A stretch of DNA of 26,947 bases from Akkermansiaceae bacterium (GTDB taxonomy: Bacteria; Verrucomicrobiota; Verrucomicrobiia; Verrucomicrobiales; Akkermansiaceae): the NCBI GenBank assembly GCA_023301335.1, contig JALZVA010000157.1:1-26947 (forward strand). The letters are read 5' to 3'. Positions within the stretch are counted from its first letter, which is position 1. Every line of letters begins with the position of its first letter. Made by a program: the position numbers and the translations under genes. Positions 1 to 6,976 of this stretch are shown piece after piece. The notes beneath the pieces were generated by a model. That model had not been told where the DNA came from. It did no database searches and saw only the letters and a program-made list of their open reading frames with translations.

Positions 1-1089
1 ACGTCTGATCTCTGGGAGCTCAAATGCGGCTCTATGACGATGGCTATTCTGACTCCAAAGTCGTAGACATTTTCCAGGAGCCGTCCTCCCAGCTCTTCCA
101 GCACGCTGATCCGCCGCAGCTTGGGAAATGTTTTTTACCAGTAGGGTTTCAATCCCTCGGTTAGAGTCAAACTCTGACACCCGAGCCAAACCTGCATCAA
201 TCACTGTCCTTACCCCATCGATCGTCAGTGAGGTCTCCGCAACATTGGTAGAGACAATGATCTTCGGAGTCTCACTAGGTGACACGGCTTGGTCCTGAAG
301 TTTTGGTGGTAGCGCACTGTAGAGAGGGCAGATCGTATAATCTTTAAACGCGCCCATTGACTCTAACAAGCTTACTGTTTTTTTAATCTCATACACGCCG
401 GGTAAGAATATTAAGAGATGCCCTGCCTCTGGAGACTCTACTGCTTTCTTAGCGGCTGCCACGCAACGATCCCAGATCCCCTCACGGTTATTTTGCTGAA
501 AGCCTCGGGTGGCCTGTGGTGCAGCTTGATACTCAATCTCGACTGGATAGCTTCTCCCGCCTGCCTCTAGCTCACGGCAGTCTCCTAAGAATGCGGCCAG
601 GTTTTCCATCTCAAGTGTGGCGGACATCACTACTACCTTCAGATCCTTACGGTTTTTTTCTTGGAGGTCTAGGCACTTTGCCAAAGTAACATCCCCCGCT
701 ACTCGGCGTTCGTGAAATTCATCAAAGATCACACAGGATATTCCATCTAACTGTTTATTTTTTTCACACCAGTTCTGAAAAATCCCATCGGTGACGAAGA
801 CGATTTTGGTTTGCTCCGTTTGTTTATGATCGAACCTCACCACATAGCCTACTTTACCGCCCACAGCACTTCCGCTGAGGTAGGCCACTCGACTAGCGAG
901 CATGCGCGCTGCTATCCTACGTGGCTGCACGACCACAATCATGCCCTGCTCACCCGCCTCCTCTAACATCAGGGGAACCATCGTGGATTTCCCCGACCCT
1001 GTAGGTGCCTTCAGAAGGACACGTGGGTATGCATCTGCGGTAAATGGGGCCACCAAAGCCTCTCGAATTTCCTCAACTGGGAGCTTCAT
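1..1089 (-). CDS. hrpB: DEAH-box ATP-dependent helicase, HrpB type (N-terminal 363 residues, cut by window edge)
   Basis: The reading frame opens at ATG 1089 and has no stop before base 1, so only the N-terminal part is present; HrpB proteins are usually about 800 residues. Visible motifs in order: Walker A APTGSGKST (residues 28-36), QPRRIAAR (55-62), Walker B DEFHER (123-128), SAT (156-158), the motif V region STNVAETSLTIDG (280-292) and motif VI QRAGRAGR (329-336). DEFHER rather than plain DEAH, and the short spacing from the start codon to Walker A, are typical of HrpB. These enzymes are cytoplasmic NTP-dependent nucleic-acid helicases; the cellular role of HrpB is poorly defined. The gene starts 9 bases after the stop of the antiporter gene, so the two are probably cotranscribed. 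HrpA or another DEAH helicase is the main alternative. Confidence 0.88.
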   Translation of the reverse strand, partial: MKLPVEEIREALVAPFTADAYPRVLLKAPTGSGKSTMVPLMLEEAGEQGMIVVVQPRRIAARMLASRVAYLSGSAVGGKVGYVVRFDHKQTEQTKIVFVTDGIFQNWCEKNKQLDGISCVIFDEFHERRVAGDVTLAKCLDLQEKNRKDLKVVVMSATLEMENLAAFLGDCRELEAGGRSYPVEIEYQAAPQATRGFQQNNREGIWDRCVAAAKKAVESPEAGHLLIFLPGVYEIKKTVSLLESMGAFKDYTICPLYSALPPKLQDQAVSPSETPKIIVSTNVAETSLTIDGVRTVIDAGLARVSEFDSNRGIETLLVKNISQAAADQRAGRAGRTAPGKCLRLWSQNSHRHRAAFELPEIRR

Positions 1090-1098
1090 CACTTTTCT

Positions 1099-2088
1099 CT
1101 AAATGAGTCCCTTCTGCATGGCGAAAATGACTCCGCAATACCCTAAATAGGCCATGAGCATAAGCGCTCCTTCGATTCTCGTCAGCTTCATCTTCGTGAG
1201 CATAAAAGGAAGGATAGCGACTGTTACCCCGACCATGACCCATAGATCTAAGGGCTGTATCCCTTCATAAGTCACAGGTTTCACCAGTGCGGTTATTCCC
1301 ATCACTGCTAAGAGATTAAATATACATGAGCCCACTGCATTTCCTAAGATGATATCTCCTTCTCCTTTTCTTGCGGCTACTATAGAAGTGGCAAGCTCTG
1401 GAACGGATGTCCCGAAGGCTATTAGAATGAGTGCGACCACTGCTGGGTCTACGTGTAAATGATCTACAGCTAAAATCTCTCCATGCTCGACCAACCAGCC
1501 TGAGCCAAAATAGAGCGCCACGCCTCCAATCAGAATGAAGCCAATACTGAGGAAGAGTTTTCCCATTCCCGCTTGCTTTGCCGCTTCTATATCTTCGCTG
1601 GAAAAATCATCAGAATTATCTTTCCCATCTTTTCTAGCCTTAAGAAAGCTTGAACCCACATACAATAGAATTCCAGCAAGCAATACACCGCCTTCCCAGC
1701 GTTGTAGTCCCTCTGGGTTCCCCAAGCCAACTAACATGGCGAGAAATATTAGCGTGGCCCCGATCAGAATCGGTAACTCTCTTGTTACAATCTGCTTACT
1801 TATCACAATGGGTGTGATGAGGGCGGCAAAACCAAGTACCAGTGCAATATTACAAATGTTAGAGCCAATGATGTTTCCTAGAGCCATCCCTGAGCTTCCG
1901 TTCGCGTTTGCATCTAAGCACACCAATAGCTCTGGTGCACTGGTACCAAACGCCACGACGGTGAGACCCACGACAAGTGGACTCACTCCTAGCTTTAGAG
2001 CAATATCAGACGCGCCTTTCACTAGCCACTCAGCTCCAAAATAAAGCAAGACAAGGCCACCGATAACCCATAGTAGATCTACGAACAT
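1099..2088 (-). CDS. Calcium/sodium antiporter, CaCA family (YrbG/CaxA-like)
   Basis: A 329-residue integral membrane protein with about ten hydrophobic segments arranged as two homologous halves. Each half carries the alpha-repeat signature of Na+/Ca2+ exchangers: GTSAPE (residues 48-53) with GNIIGSN (71-77) in the first, and GTSVPE (226-231) with GNAVGSCIFN (249-258) in the second. The acidic residue in each GTSxPE motif is the expected cation ligand. A charged loop near residues 150-175 separates the halves. Length and layout fit E. coli YrbG and archaeal NCX proteins, which exchange Na+ or H+ for Ca2+ across the inner membrane. The substrate here is inferred from the family. The gene is divergent from manA, has its own promoter candidate, and is followed closely by the helicase gene. 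Confidence 0.93.
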   Translation of the reverse strand: MFVDLLWVIGGLVLLYFGAEWLVKGASDIALKLGVSPLVVGLTVVAFGTSAPELLVCLDANANGSSGMALGNIIGSNICNIALVLGFAALITPIVISKQIVTRELPILIGATLIFLAMLVGLGNPEGLQRWEGGVLLAGILLYVGSSFLKARKDGKDNSDDFSSEDIEAAKQAGMGKLFLSIGFILIGGVALYFGSGWLVEHGEILAVDHLHVDPAVVALILIAFGTSVPELATSIVAARKGEGDIILGNAVGSCIFNLLAVMGITALVKPVTYEGIQPLDLWVMVGVTVAILPFMLTKMKLTRIEGALMLMAYLGYCGVIFAMQKGLI

Positions 2089-2095
2089 TGAGAGG

Positions 2096-2124
2096 GTTTT
2101 AGAGCCCTAAACTAGGCTTGCCAA
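2096..2124 (-). promoter_or_regulatory. Candidate sigma70 promoter of the antiporter gene, likely leaderless
   Basis: On the minus strand a TTGGCA box (2119-2124) lies 17 bases from a TAAAAC box (2096-2101). The -10 box ends 7 bases before the ATG at 2088, so transcription would begin at or next to the start codon. Box matches are 5 of 6 and 4 of 6. No Shine-Dalgarno sequence could fit in such a leader. Confidence 0.5.
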
Positions 2125-2203
2125 GTGCTAATGCTGCGAGTTTTAAAAGAGTTTCAGCTCAGGTTCTTTTTTCAAAACCCAGAGTCCTGCCCCCTCTTTT
2201 CAA

Positions 2204-2232
2204 TTGATTCTCAAGCTCTCTACGTCTATAAT
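2204..2232 (+). promoter_or_regulatory. Sigma70 promoter of manA, likely leaderless
   Basis: TTGATT (2204-2209), a 17-base spacer, then a perfect TATAAT (2227-2232). Six bases separate the -10 box from the ATG at 2239, so the expected transcription start coincides with the start codon. This site also decides the manA start, because the longer open frame from 2125 would begin upstream of its own promoter. Confidence 0.72.
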
Positions 2233-2238
2233 ACAACT

Positions 2239-3174
2239 ATGATACCAATCACTTTTCATCCACTTTACATGGAACGCGTCTGGGGAGGCAGGAAGCTTGA
2301 AGAAGTTTACCATCGAGACCTCCCTTCTGACGCTCCTTATGGCGAGTCCTGGGAGATCAGTGACAGGGAGCATGAGCAATCCATCGTCAAGCAAGGTGAG
2401 TTCGCCGGAAAGAGCCTACACTCTCTCTGGAAAGAACAGCGTGAAACCCTATTTGGGGTAGATTTACCAGCCTCCGAACGCTTCCCCCTCTTGATTAAAA
2501 TTCTTGATGCGAGAAGTGATCTCTCTGTACAAGTCCACCCTCCAGAAAAAGCCGCAGTCTCACTTAAGGGTGACCCAAAAACAGAAATGTGGTATATCGC
2601 CGACTGCGATAAAGGTGCGAAACTCTATGTGGGGGTCAAAGATGGAGTAACGAAGCAGAGCTTTACTGAAGCTATCCAGGAAGGGACTGTTGAAGAGGTC
2701 ATTCATGCGATCGAACCTGATGCGGGGGAATCTATCTTCATCCCTTCAGGTAGGCTTCATGCGATCGGTAGTGGTTTCTTAATTTACGAAATTCAGGAAA
2801 ACTCTGATACCACTTACCGTGTGTTCGACTGGAACCGCAAGGGGCTAGATGGTCAACCAAGGCAGCTCCACGTCGAAGAATCCCTCGCCTGTATCGACTT
2901 CTCAGATGTGGAACCAACTATGGATATGCCAAAGCAGCAAAGCCTCACTCTGTGCCCGCAATTTTCAGTCGACCATTACTCACTCCAAGAGGGAGCTGAC
3001 TACCTTCCTAATAACCGTAATCGCTTTGCTATCCTAATCGTGGTGGAAGGTGAGCTCCTCGACACTGAGGGGAATCATTATCAAGCGGGCGACTTTTTAC
3101 TTCTCCCTGTCGGAGCAAGCCCGCTCAGCGTGAAGAGTGACTGCAAGGTGCTAGAGTCAACTATTCCGGCTTAG
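2239..3174 (+). CDS. manA: Mannose-6-phosphate isomerase, class I
   Basis: Interconverts mannose 6-phosphate and fructose 6-phosphate, linking glycolysis to mannose and GDP-mannose metabolism in the cytoplasm. The 311-residue product begins MIPITFHPLYMERVWGG, as in short Bacillus-type enzymes of about 315 residues. Zinc-site residues are visible: QVH (98-100), E116 in KTEMWY, and H174 in PSGRLHAIG. The downstream signature NSDTTYRVFDWNR (188-200) is also typical. The frame is open 38 codons further upstream to 2125, but that extension does not resemble the family and lies upstream of a strong promoter, so ATG 2239 is chosen. The gene is divergent from the antiporter and overlaps the end of the convergent membrane-protein gene by 14 bases. 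Confidence 0.93.
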   Translation: MIPITFHPLYMERVWGGRKLEEVYHRDLPSDAPYGESWEISDREHEQSIVKQGEFAGKSLHSLWKEQRETLFGVDLPASERFPLLIKILDARSDLSVQVHPPEKAAVSLKGDPKTEMWYIADCDKGAKLYVGVKDGVTKQSFTEAIQEGTVEEVIHAIEPDAGESIFIPSGRLHAIGSGFLIYEIQENSDTTYRVFDWNRKGLDGQPRQLHVEESLACIDFSDVEPTMDMPKQQSLTLCPQFSVDHYSLQEGADYLPNNRNRFAILIVVEGELLDTEGNHYQAGDFLLLPVGASPLSVKSDCKVLESTIPA

Positions 3175-3784
3175 TTTTTTGCTTTAAAGTAGAGTCACTC
3201 TGAGCAAACAAGGAGTCTAAACTAGATGAGGAGTTTATTGACTTGGGGATCTCTTCTAAAAAATTGGGGTGTGCTTTACGTAACTGAAAGTACTTTTTCT
3301 TATACCTCACTACCTTTACCAGTCTATTTTGCGTGATAGCCCAAATAGCCGAGAACAGAAGAAGAATACCTCCTAAGCCTGGGCCATATGGATTAGCAAA
3401 CATTACTCCAAGAATAAAAGCGATAATACTCATTAGAAATGCGCCCAAGATAATCAGTTTATTACGCACGAATTTCTTAGCCTCTTGTTCTGCCAGAGAA
3501 ACTTCAAACACAATAGACTTCTGGAGAACCGCGATAAGAAGCAAGCCCGGCAAACTCAAAAACAGGAGTAAGAGTGCTAATGAAGGAAGATAAGACACTC
3601 TAAATTTATACCTTTTGGCAGTAGGATCCACAGGCTCCCCAGAGACAATACACACCGGAGGGCTAACAAACCCTTTTTTTATAAATAAATAGATCCCGTC
3701 TCTATACCCGTTCTCTGCTTGAACAGTTTCTCGGCTAAGTACCTTTTCTACCTTAGGGGGCTGATATAGTTCATTTTCATGCAC
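3161..3784 (-). CDS. Conserved-looking membrane protein of unknown function
   Basis: A 207-residue protein I do not recognise. It starts with GTG at 3784 and has a polar N-terminal region of about 60 residues containing the short motif PPVCIVSGEPV (42-52), reminiscent of small cysteine-containing knuckles but with a single Cys. Hydrophobic segments follow at about residues 66-88, 110-130 and 133-150, then a basic tail with a KKKYFQLRK stretch and a serine-rich end. This is one of few genes here with a Shine-Dalgarno-like AGGA, 7 bases before the start. It begins just downstream of the ribosomal-block terminator on the same strand, so it needs its own promoter; TTGTCG and TAGGAA at 17-base spacing is a weak candidate. 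The stop lies inside the end of manA. Confidence 0.72.
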   Translation of the reverse strand: MHENELYQPPKVEKVLSRETVQAENGYRDGIYLFIKKGFVSPPVCIVSGEPVDPTAKRYKFRVSYLPSLALLLLFLSLPGLLLIAVLQKSIVFEVSLAEQEAKKFVRNKLIILGAFLMSIIAFILGVMFANPYGPGLGGILLLFSAIWAITQNRLVKVVRYKKKYFQLRKAHPNFLEEIPKSINSSSSLDSLFAQSDSTLKQKTKPE

Positions 3785-3820
3785 TTCTCATTCCTAATCA
3801 GAGGATCCTAGTACGACAAC

Positions 3821-3854
3821 ACAAAAAAGCCTGCCTCATTTCTGAGACAGGCTT
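3821..3854 (-). terminator. Intrinsic terminator of the ribosomal protein operon
   Basis: On the minus strand the RNA forms an 11-base-pair stem (3854-3844 with 3837-3827, one G-U pair) closed by a 6-base loop and followed at once by a run of U. It lies about 30 bases after the rplX stop, so the transcript ends here rather than continuing into further spc-operon genes. Confidence 0.9.
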
Positions 3855-3882
3855 AAATTTGCTTAATGCTAATAGATCAGAA

Positions 3883-4113
3883 CTAGTTCACCTTCTTCAC
3901 ATTTGAAATGTGGATGGTGCGAGGAATGTTAAGAAGTCCTCCCTCTTGTGTTTCTGATGGGCGCACTGCTTTCTTCACGTCTTTGACGCCTTCGACAGTA
4001 ACGGTTTCCTTCTTCGCATTCACTGAAGTAACTTCTCCAACTGTTCCTTTGATGCCTTCAGCACCAACAGTCACTTGAACCTTGTCACCTACTTTTACAT
4101 GAGTTTTAGCCAT
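3883..4113 (-). CDS. rplX: Large ribosomal subunit protein uL24
   Basis: A 76-residue protein with the KOW-type N-terminal signature HVKVGDKVQV followed by KGTVGEV, and the later VEGVKDVKKAVRPS and GGLLNIPRTIHISNV motifs of uL24. The protein helps initiate 50S assembly near the exit tunnel. It is shorter than the usual 100-105 residues because it stops right after ISNVKKVN, lacking the common basic C-terminal tail (KPTRVG-type). It is the last gene of the block, and the expected next gene, rplE (uL5), is absent; a terminator follows instead. The start ATG 4113 has no Shine-Dalgarno sequence. Confidence 0.93.
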   Translation of the reverse strand: MAKTHVKVGDKVQVTVGAEGIKGTVGEVTSVNAKKETVTVEGVKDVKKAVRPSETQEGGLLNIPRTIHISNVKKVN

Positions 4114-4137
4114 GGTAATGAATTATGTAGTTAAGGA

Positions 4138-4503
4138 TTAGAGCACCTCCGGTGCCAGTGAAACGATCTTCATGAATTGTTTTTCACGAAGCTCACGAGC
4201 TACTGGGCCGAAAATACGAGTGCCTTTTGGGTTATTATCCTTATCGATGATAACAATTGCATTGTTATCGAAGCGAAGGACTGAACCGTCTGGGCGGCGG
4301 ATCGGAGCTGCAGTACGAACTACAACTGCCTTAACAACAGAACCCTTCTTCACTGAAGCAGTAGGGATAGACTCACGAACGTGAGCTGTGATGATGTCTC
4401 CCACATTCGCACTTTTTGTGCGCTTGCCGATGACACCGATCATTTTAGCAGTACGTGCACCGGTATTATCGGCGATCTGTACTTTTGATTCCATTTGTAA
4501 CAT
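4138..4503 (-). CDS. rplN: Large ribosomal subunit protein uL14
   Basis: A 121-residue protein of normal length that begins MLQMESKVQIADNTGARTAK, matching the uL14 consensus (VADNTGAK), and contains the internal signature RRPDGSVLRFDNNAIVII and the C-terminal GTRIFGPVARELR. uL14 lies at the intersubunit bridge and interacts with uL19 and 16S rRNA. It sits 24 bases upstream of rplX and 34 bases downstream of rpsQ, the standard order. No Shine-Dalgarno sequence precedes ATG 4503. Confidence 0.97.
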   Translation of the reverse strand: MLQMESKVQIADNTGARTAKMIGVIGKRTKSANVGDIITAHVRESIPTASVKKGSVVKAVVVRTAAPIRRPDGSVLRFDNNAIVIIDKDNNPKGTRIFGPVARELREKQFMKIVSLAPEVL

Positions 4504-4537
4504 AATGTTAGTCTCTACTTAATGGTTGTGTTTCGGT

Positions 4538-4804
4538 TTAGTGGGTGAGGACTTCCTCGAGCTTCCAGCACTTAGACTTGGAGATAGGCTTGGTTTCGAC
4601 GATGCGAACCTTATCACCTACTTCGGCTTTGCCGTCCTCATCATGGGCGTAGAATTTCTTTGTTTTCTTAACAATTTTCTTGAAGCGTGGGTGTGGCACA
4701 CGAGCTACGTATTCCACCACGATAGTTTTATCCATCTTGGTTGAAATTACGTTACCTACGCGGCTCTTGCGCAAACCTGGCTTGTTATCAGTTTTTTCAC
4801 TCAT
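4538..4804 (-). CDS. rpsQ: Small ribosomal subunit protein uS17
   Basis: An 88-residue protein containing the uS17 core: RKSRVGNVISTKMDKTIVV, then RVPHPRFKKIVKKTKKFYAHD, GDKVRIVETKPISKSKCWKL and a short end. uS17 is a primary 16S rRNA-binding protein of the 30S body. The length is usual. The short polar N-terminus before residue 10 is variable in the family, so ATG 4804 is accepted. It sits between rpmC and rplN in canonical order. Confidence 0.97.
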   Translation of the reverse strand: MSEKTDNKPGLRKSRVGNVISTKMDKTIVVEYVARVPHPRFKKIVKKTKKFYAHDEDGKAEVGDKVRIVETKPISKSKCWKLEEVLTH

Positions 4805-4831
4805 AGTGTTTAATTGATAGTATTTGGTTTA

Positions 4832-5023
4832 TTACTTGGTTTGTGCGGAGAGCACGGTGTTAAGCTGGGCTACTTCACGACGAATCTGACGGATTCGTGC
4901 TGTGTTTTCAAGTTGTCCTGCTGAATGCTTAAGTCTGAGCTGAAGAGCTTCTGCCTTAAGTTCCTTAAGACGTCCGTTTATTTCTGCAGCTGAGAAATTT
5001 TTGATATCGCTGAATTTTGCCAT
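4832..5023 (-). CDS. rpmC: Large ribosomal subunit protein uL29
   Basis: A 63-residue, mostly helical protein with the uL29 pattern: an N-terminal helix with the ELKAEALQLRLKHSAGQLEN segment, then the second helix ARIRQIRREVAQLNTVL. uL29 lies next to the peptide exit tunnel and forms part of the binding site for trigger factor and SRP. Normal length and position between rplP and rpsQ. Confidence 0.96.
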   Translation of the reverse strand: MAKFSDIKNFSAAEINGRLKELKAEALQLRLKHSAGQLENTARIRQIRREVAQLNTVLSAQTK

Positions 5024-5051
5024 AACGTTGATTCTTTCTAATAATTAGTGG

Positions 5052-5474
5052 TTATGAGCTAAGTTTGTTACGGTGAACAAAGCGCGTTCTGATTCCTAGC
5101 TTGTTGGATGCAAGGCGAAGAGCTTCCTTCGCGTCTGCTTCAGGTACCCCTGCGATTTCAAAAAGCATGGTTCCTGGTTTTACAACGGCTACCCATTTTT
5201 CAACAGCACCTTTACCTTTACCCATACGAGTTTCCGGTGGACGGCCTGTTACTGACTTGTGAGGGAAGATGCGGATCCACACTTTACCCTTACGTTTGAG
5301 GTAACGGTTGATAGAGATACGACATGCTTCGATCTGGCGGTTGGTCATCCAGCCACGACCTAGTGACTGAAGTCCAAAGTCGCCGAAGCTTACATTGGTT
5401 CCTTTTTGTGCATTACCTCCGCGATTCCCTCGTTGGGTCTTGCGGAACTTGGTGCGTTTTGGCATTAAAGGCAT
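5052..5474 (-). CDS. rplP: Large ribosomal subunit protein uL16
   Basis: A 140-residue protein beginning MPLMPKRTKFRKTQRGNRGG, with the later signatures GRGWMTNRQIEACR, KVWIRIFPHKSVTGRPPE, TRMGKGKGAVEKWVAVV and KPGTMLFEIAG. uL16 is a late-assembling 50S protein near the A-site tRNA and is needed for peptidyl transferase activity. Length is close to the usual 136-138 residues. ATG 5474 is chosen; the internal ATG at residue 4 is possible. The gene sits between rpsC and rpmC as expected. Confidence 0.97.
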   Translation of the reverse strand: MPLMPKRTKFRKTQRGNRGGNAQKGTNVSFGDFGLQSLGRGWMTNRQIEACRISINRYLKRKGKVWIRIFPHKSVTGRPPETRMGKGKGAVEKWVAVVKPGTMLFEIAGVPEADAKEALRLASNKLGIRTRFVHRNKLSS

Positions 5475-5514
5475 AACTTTTGTTTCCTTTCTTTAAATTA
5501 ATGGTTCGTGAGAA

Positions 5515-6249
5515 TTAAGCTTGGGCTGGTGCCTGTGGCCTAGGTCCTCTGTTATTGTTGCGATTATTTGGACGGCGACCTCGGCCACCACGACGATCTC
5601 CGCCTTGGCCACCTTCGTTAGCTACCTCGTCCTTCTTATTCACCCAAACTTTTACACCGATGATTCCATAAACTGTGCTAGCTTCTGAGAAGCCGTAGTC
5701 AATAGGAGCACGGAGTGTTTGAAGTGGTACTTTACCTTCTGTATACCATTCAGCACGTGCAATGTCAGCACCACCGAGGCGGCCTGCGACACGAACACGG
5801 ATACCATCGGCACCGAATTCCATTGCTGTTTGAACGGCGCGCTTCATAGCACGACGGAAGTTAATACGACGTTCAAGCTGGATCGCGATCTGCTCGGACA
5901 CAAGCTGAGCATCAATCTCAGGCTTGCGAATTTCGATGATGTCGATCTTCACTGGTGAATTATTACAGAGCTTTGAAATCTCTTGTGTCATCTTCTCAAT
6001 TTCAGCTCCTTTACGGCCAATGATAAGACCAGGACGTGAAGTGTGAAGTGTGACACGAACACTGTTCCATGCACGTTCGATAATGACTTTAGAAAGCGCT
6101 GAAAACGCTAGCTTTTTGTCAATATACTTACGGACATTAAGGTCTTCGTGAAGTTTCGTAGAGTAGTCTTTTCCCTGCGCGTACCACTTGGAACGCCAGT
6201 CCTTGCGAACTGCGAGACGAAATGCGATTGGATTGATTTTTCTTCCCAT
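5515..6249 (-). CDS. rpsC: Small ribosomal subunit protein uS3
   Basis: A 244-residue protein starting MGRKINPIAFRLAVRKDW, the near-universal uS3 N-terminus. The KH-domain loop appears as GLIIGRKGAEIEKM and the C-terminal domain signature as MKRAVQTAMEFGADGIRVRVAGRLGGADIAR. uS3 lies at the mRNA entry site of the 30S head and takes part in mRNA unwinding. The C-terminus carries a low-complexity tail rich in Gly, Arg and Asn (about the last 35 residues). The frame is open upstream to 6345, overlapping rplV, but that extension is not uS3-like, so ATG 6249 is used. A 16-base gap follows the rplV stop. Confidence 0.97.
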   Translation of the reverse strand: MGRKINPIAFRLAVRKDWRSKWYAQGKDYSTKLHEDLNVRKYIDKKLAFSALSKVIIERAWNSVRVTLHTSRPGLIIGRKGAEIEKMTQEISKLCNNSPVKIDIIEIRKPEIDAQLVSEQIAIQLERRINFRRAMKRAVQTAMEFGADGIRVRVAGRLGGADIARAEWYTEGKVPLQTLRAPIDYGFSEASTVYGIIGVKVWVNKKDEVANEGGQGGDRRGGRGRRPNNRNNNRGPRPQAPAQA

Positions 6250-6265
6250 TTGATTAAGTGCTTGA

Positions 6266-6607
6266 TTATGCGTCCACGTTAGGAGCAAGGGTGATAAAAA
6301 TGTGGCTAGTTCTCTTAAGAATACTGCCTGCGGAACCACGTGCACGTGGCTTAAAGCGCTTAAATGTGGGGCCTTCGCCGACCACGGCTTCTTTTACAAT
6401 AAGGTCATCAGCAATAAGCTCGTGATTGTGCTCTGCGTTTGCAATGGCACTGTTTAGAGTCTTACTGATGAGCTGTGCTGCTTTCTTAGGTGTGAAAGCG
6501 AGTGTCTCAACTGCCGCTGATACAGGGAGTCCCTGGATCTCACGAGCCACGTCTCTGGCCTTCTTAGGCGAGATGCGTGCGTATTTATAGGTTGCTTTTA
6601 CTTCCAT
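6266..6607 (-). CDS. rplV: Large ribosomal subunit protein uL22
   Basis: A 113-residue protein of standard length with the uL22 pattern: ATYKYARISPKKARDVAREI at the N-terminus, AAQLISKTLNSAIANAEHN in the middle, and the hairpin signature GPTFKRFKPRARGSAGSI followed by KRTSHIFITL. uL22 lines the peptide exit tunnel with its beta-hairpin. It is the first gene of this block; in most bacteria it follows rpsS in the S10 operon, but here 369 gene-free bases precede it and an unrelated gene lies beyond. ATG 6607 lacks a Shine-Dalgarno sequence; the upstream sequence is rich in A. Confidence 0.97.
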   Translation of the reverse strand: MEVKATYKYARISPKKARDVAREIQGLPVSAAVETLAFTPKKAAQLISKTLNSAIANAEHNHELIADDLIVKEAVVGEGPTFKRFKPRARGSAGSILKRTSHIFITLAPNVDA

Positions 6608-6976
6608 CGATTTTGTTTGTTGGATGGTTATCTTGTCTTTTTGGTTATTGCATTTTTCCCTTATGGGATAATGCTTGTCTTAGTTTTTTGAGGTAGTTTA
6701 CCCCATTCTTAGAGATACGTCAGAAAGGCTAAAGGTTTAGCTTTCTACAACGGTTAAGGAAAGGCGGTTAAGCTTCTACATTTCTCGAAGAGCGGGGCTT
6801 ATCCACTTTCAGCCCTGCTAAGTCAAGCATTCTTAGTCCTAATAATCTATTTTCGGGCACTATTTAGGAAAGATCTCACTTTCTCGTCCATTTTCTTAAA
6901 AAATAGACCTTATCCCTCCTCTTTTGCACAGCCCCTCCACATGTAATTTGAGAAACCCATGGTTTCACCCCGATGC
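6608..6976 (-). other. Gene-free leader region of the rplV operon with hairpin and direct repeats
   Basis: This 369-base stretch has no convincing open frame on either strand. On the minus strand it holds a promoter candidate at 6798-6826. About 115-140 bases before the rplV start it has an imperfect hairpin: 6722-6733 pairs with 6736-6746 through a 6-base and a 4-base stem separated by one bulged base. A direct repeat of CGGTTAAG (plus-strand sense) lies at 6751-6758 and 6765-6772, 14 bases apart. These could belong to an autoregulatory leader, as ribosomal operons often have, but I recognise no known class. The distal part, about 6840-6976, shows only AT-rich sequence and no clear terminator for the vWA gene. 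Confidence 0.5.
6798..6826 (-). promoter_or_regulatory. Candidate sigma70 promoter of the ribosomal block
   Basis: On the minus strand TTGACT (6821-6826), a 17-base spacer and GATAAG (6798-6803) match the consensus at 5 of 6 and 4 of 6 positions. Transcription from here would give a leader of about 180 bases. A second, weaker pair nearer the gene (CTGACG, 17 bases, TAAACT) exists at about 6688-6722. Confidence 0.4.

Noticed and set aside
1535..2044. 169-codon open frame antisense to the antiporter gene
   Set aside because: The opposite strand encodes clear CaCA exchanger motifs throughout; the antisense product has no recognisable features.
2125..2238. N-terminal extension of manA by 38 codons
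   Set aside because: The extension does not resemble the family and lies upstream of, and across, a strong promoter that points to ATG 2239.
6250..6345. Longer rpsC frame overlapping rplV
   Set aside because: uS3 starts MGRKINP in nearly all bacteria; the extra 32 residues are simply out-of-frame rplV sequence.
6792..6820. Inverted repeat AGCGGGGCT / AGCCCTGCT upstream of rplV as a terminator
   Set aside because: One non-canonical pair on the transcribed strand, no U-run, and it overlaps the best promoter candidate.
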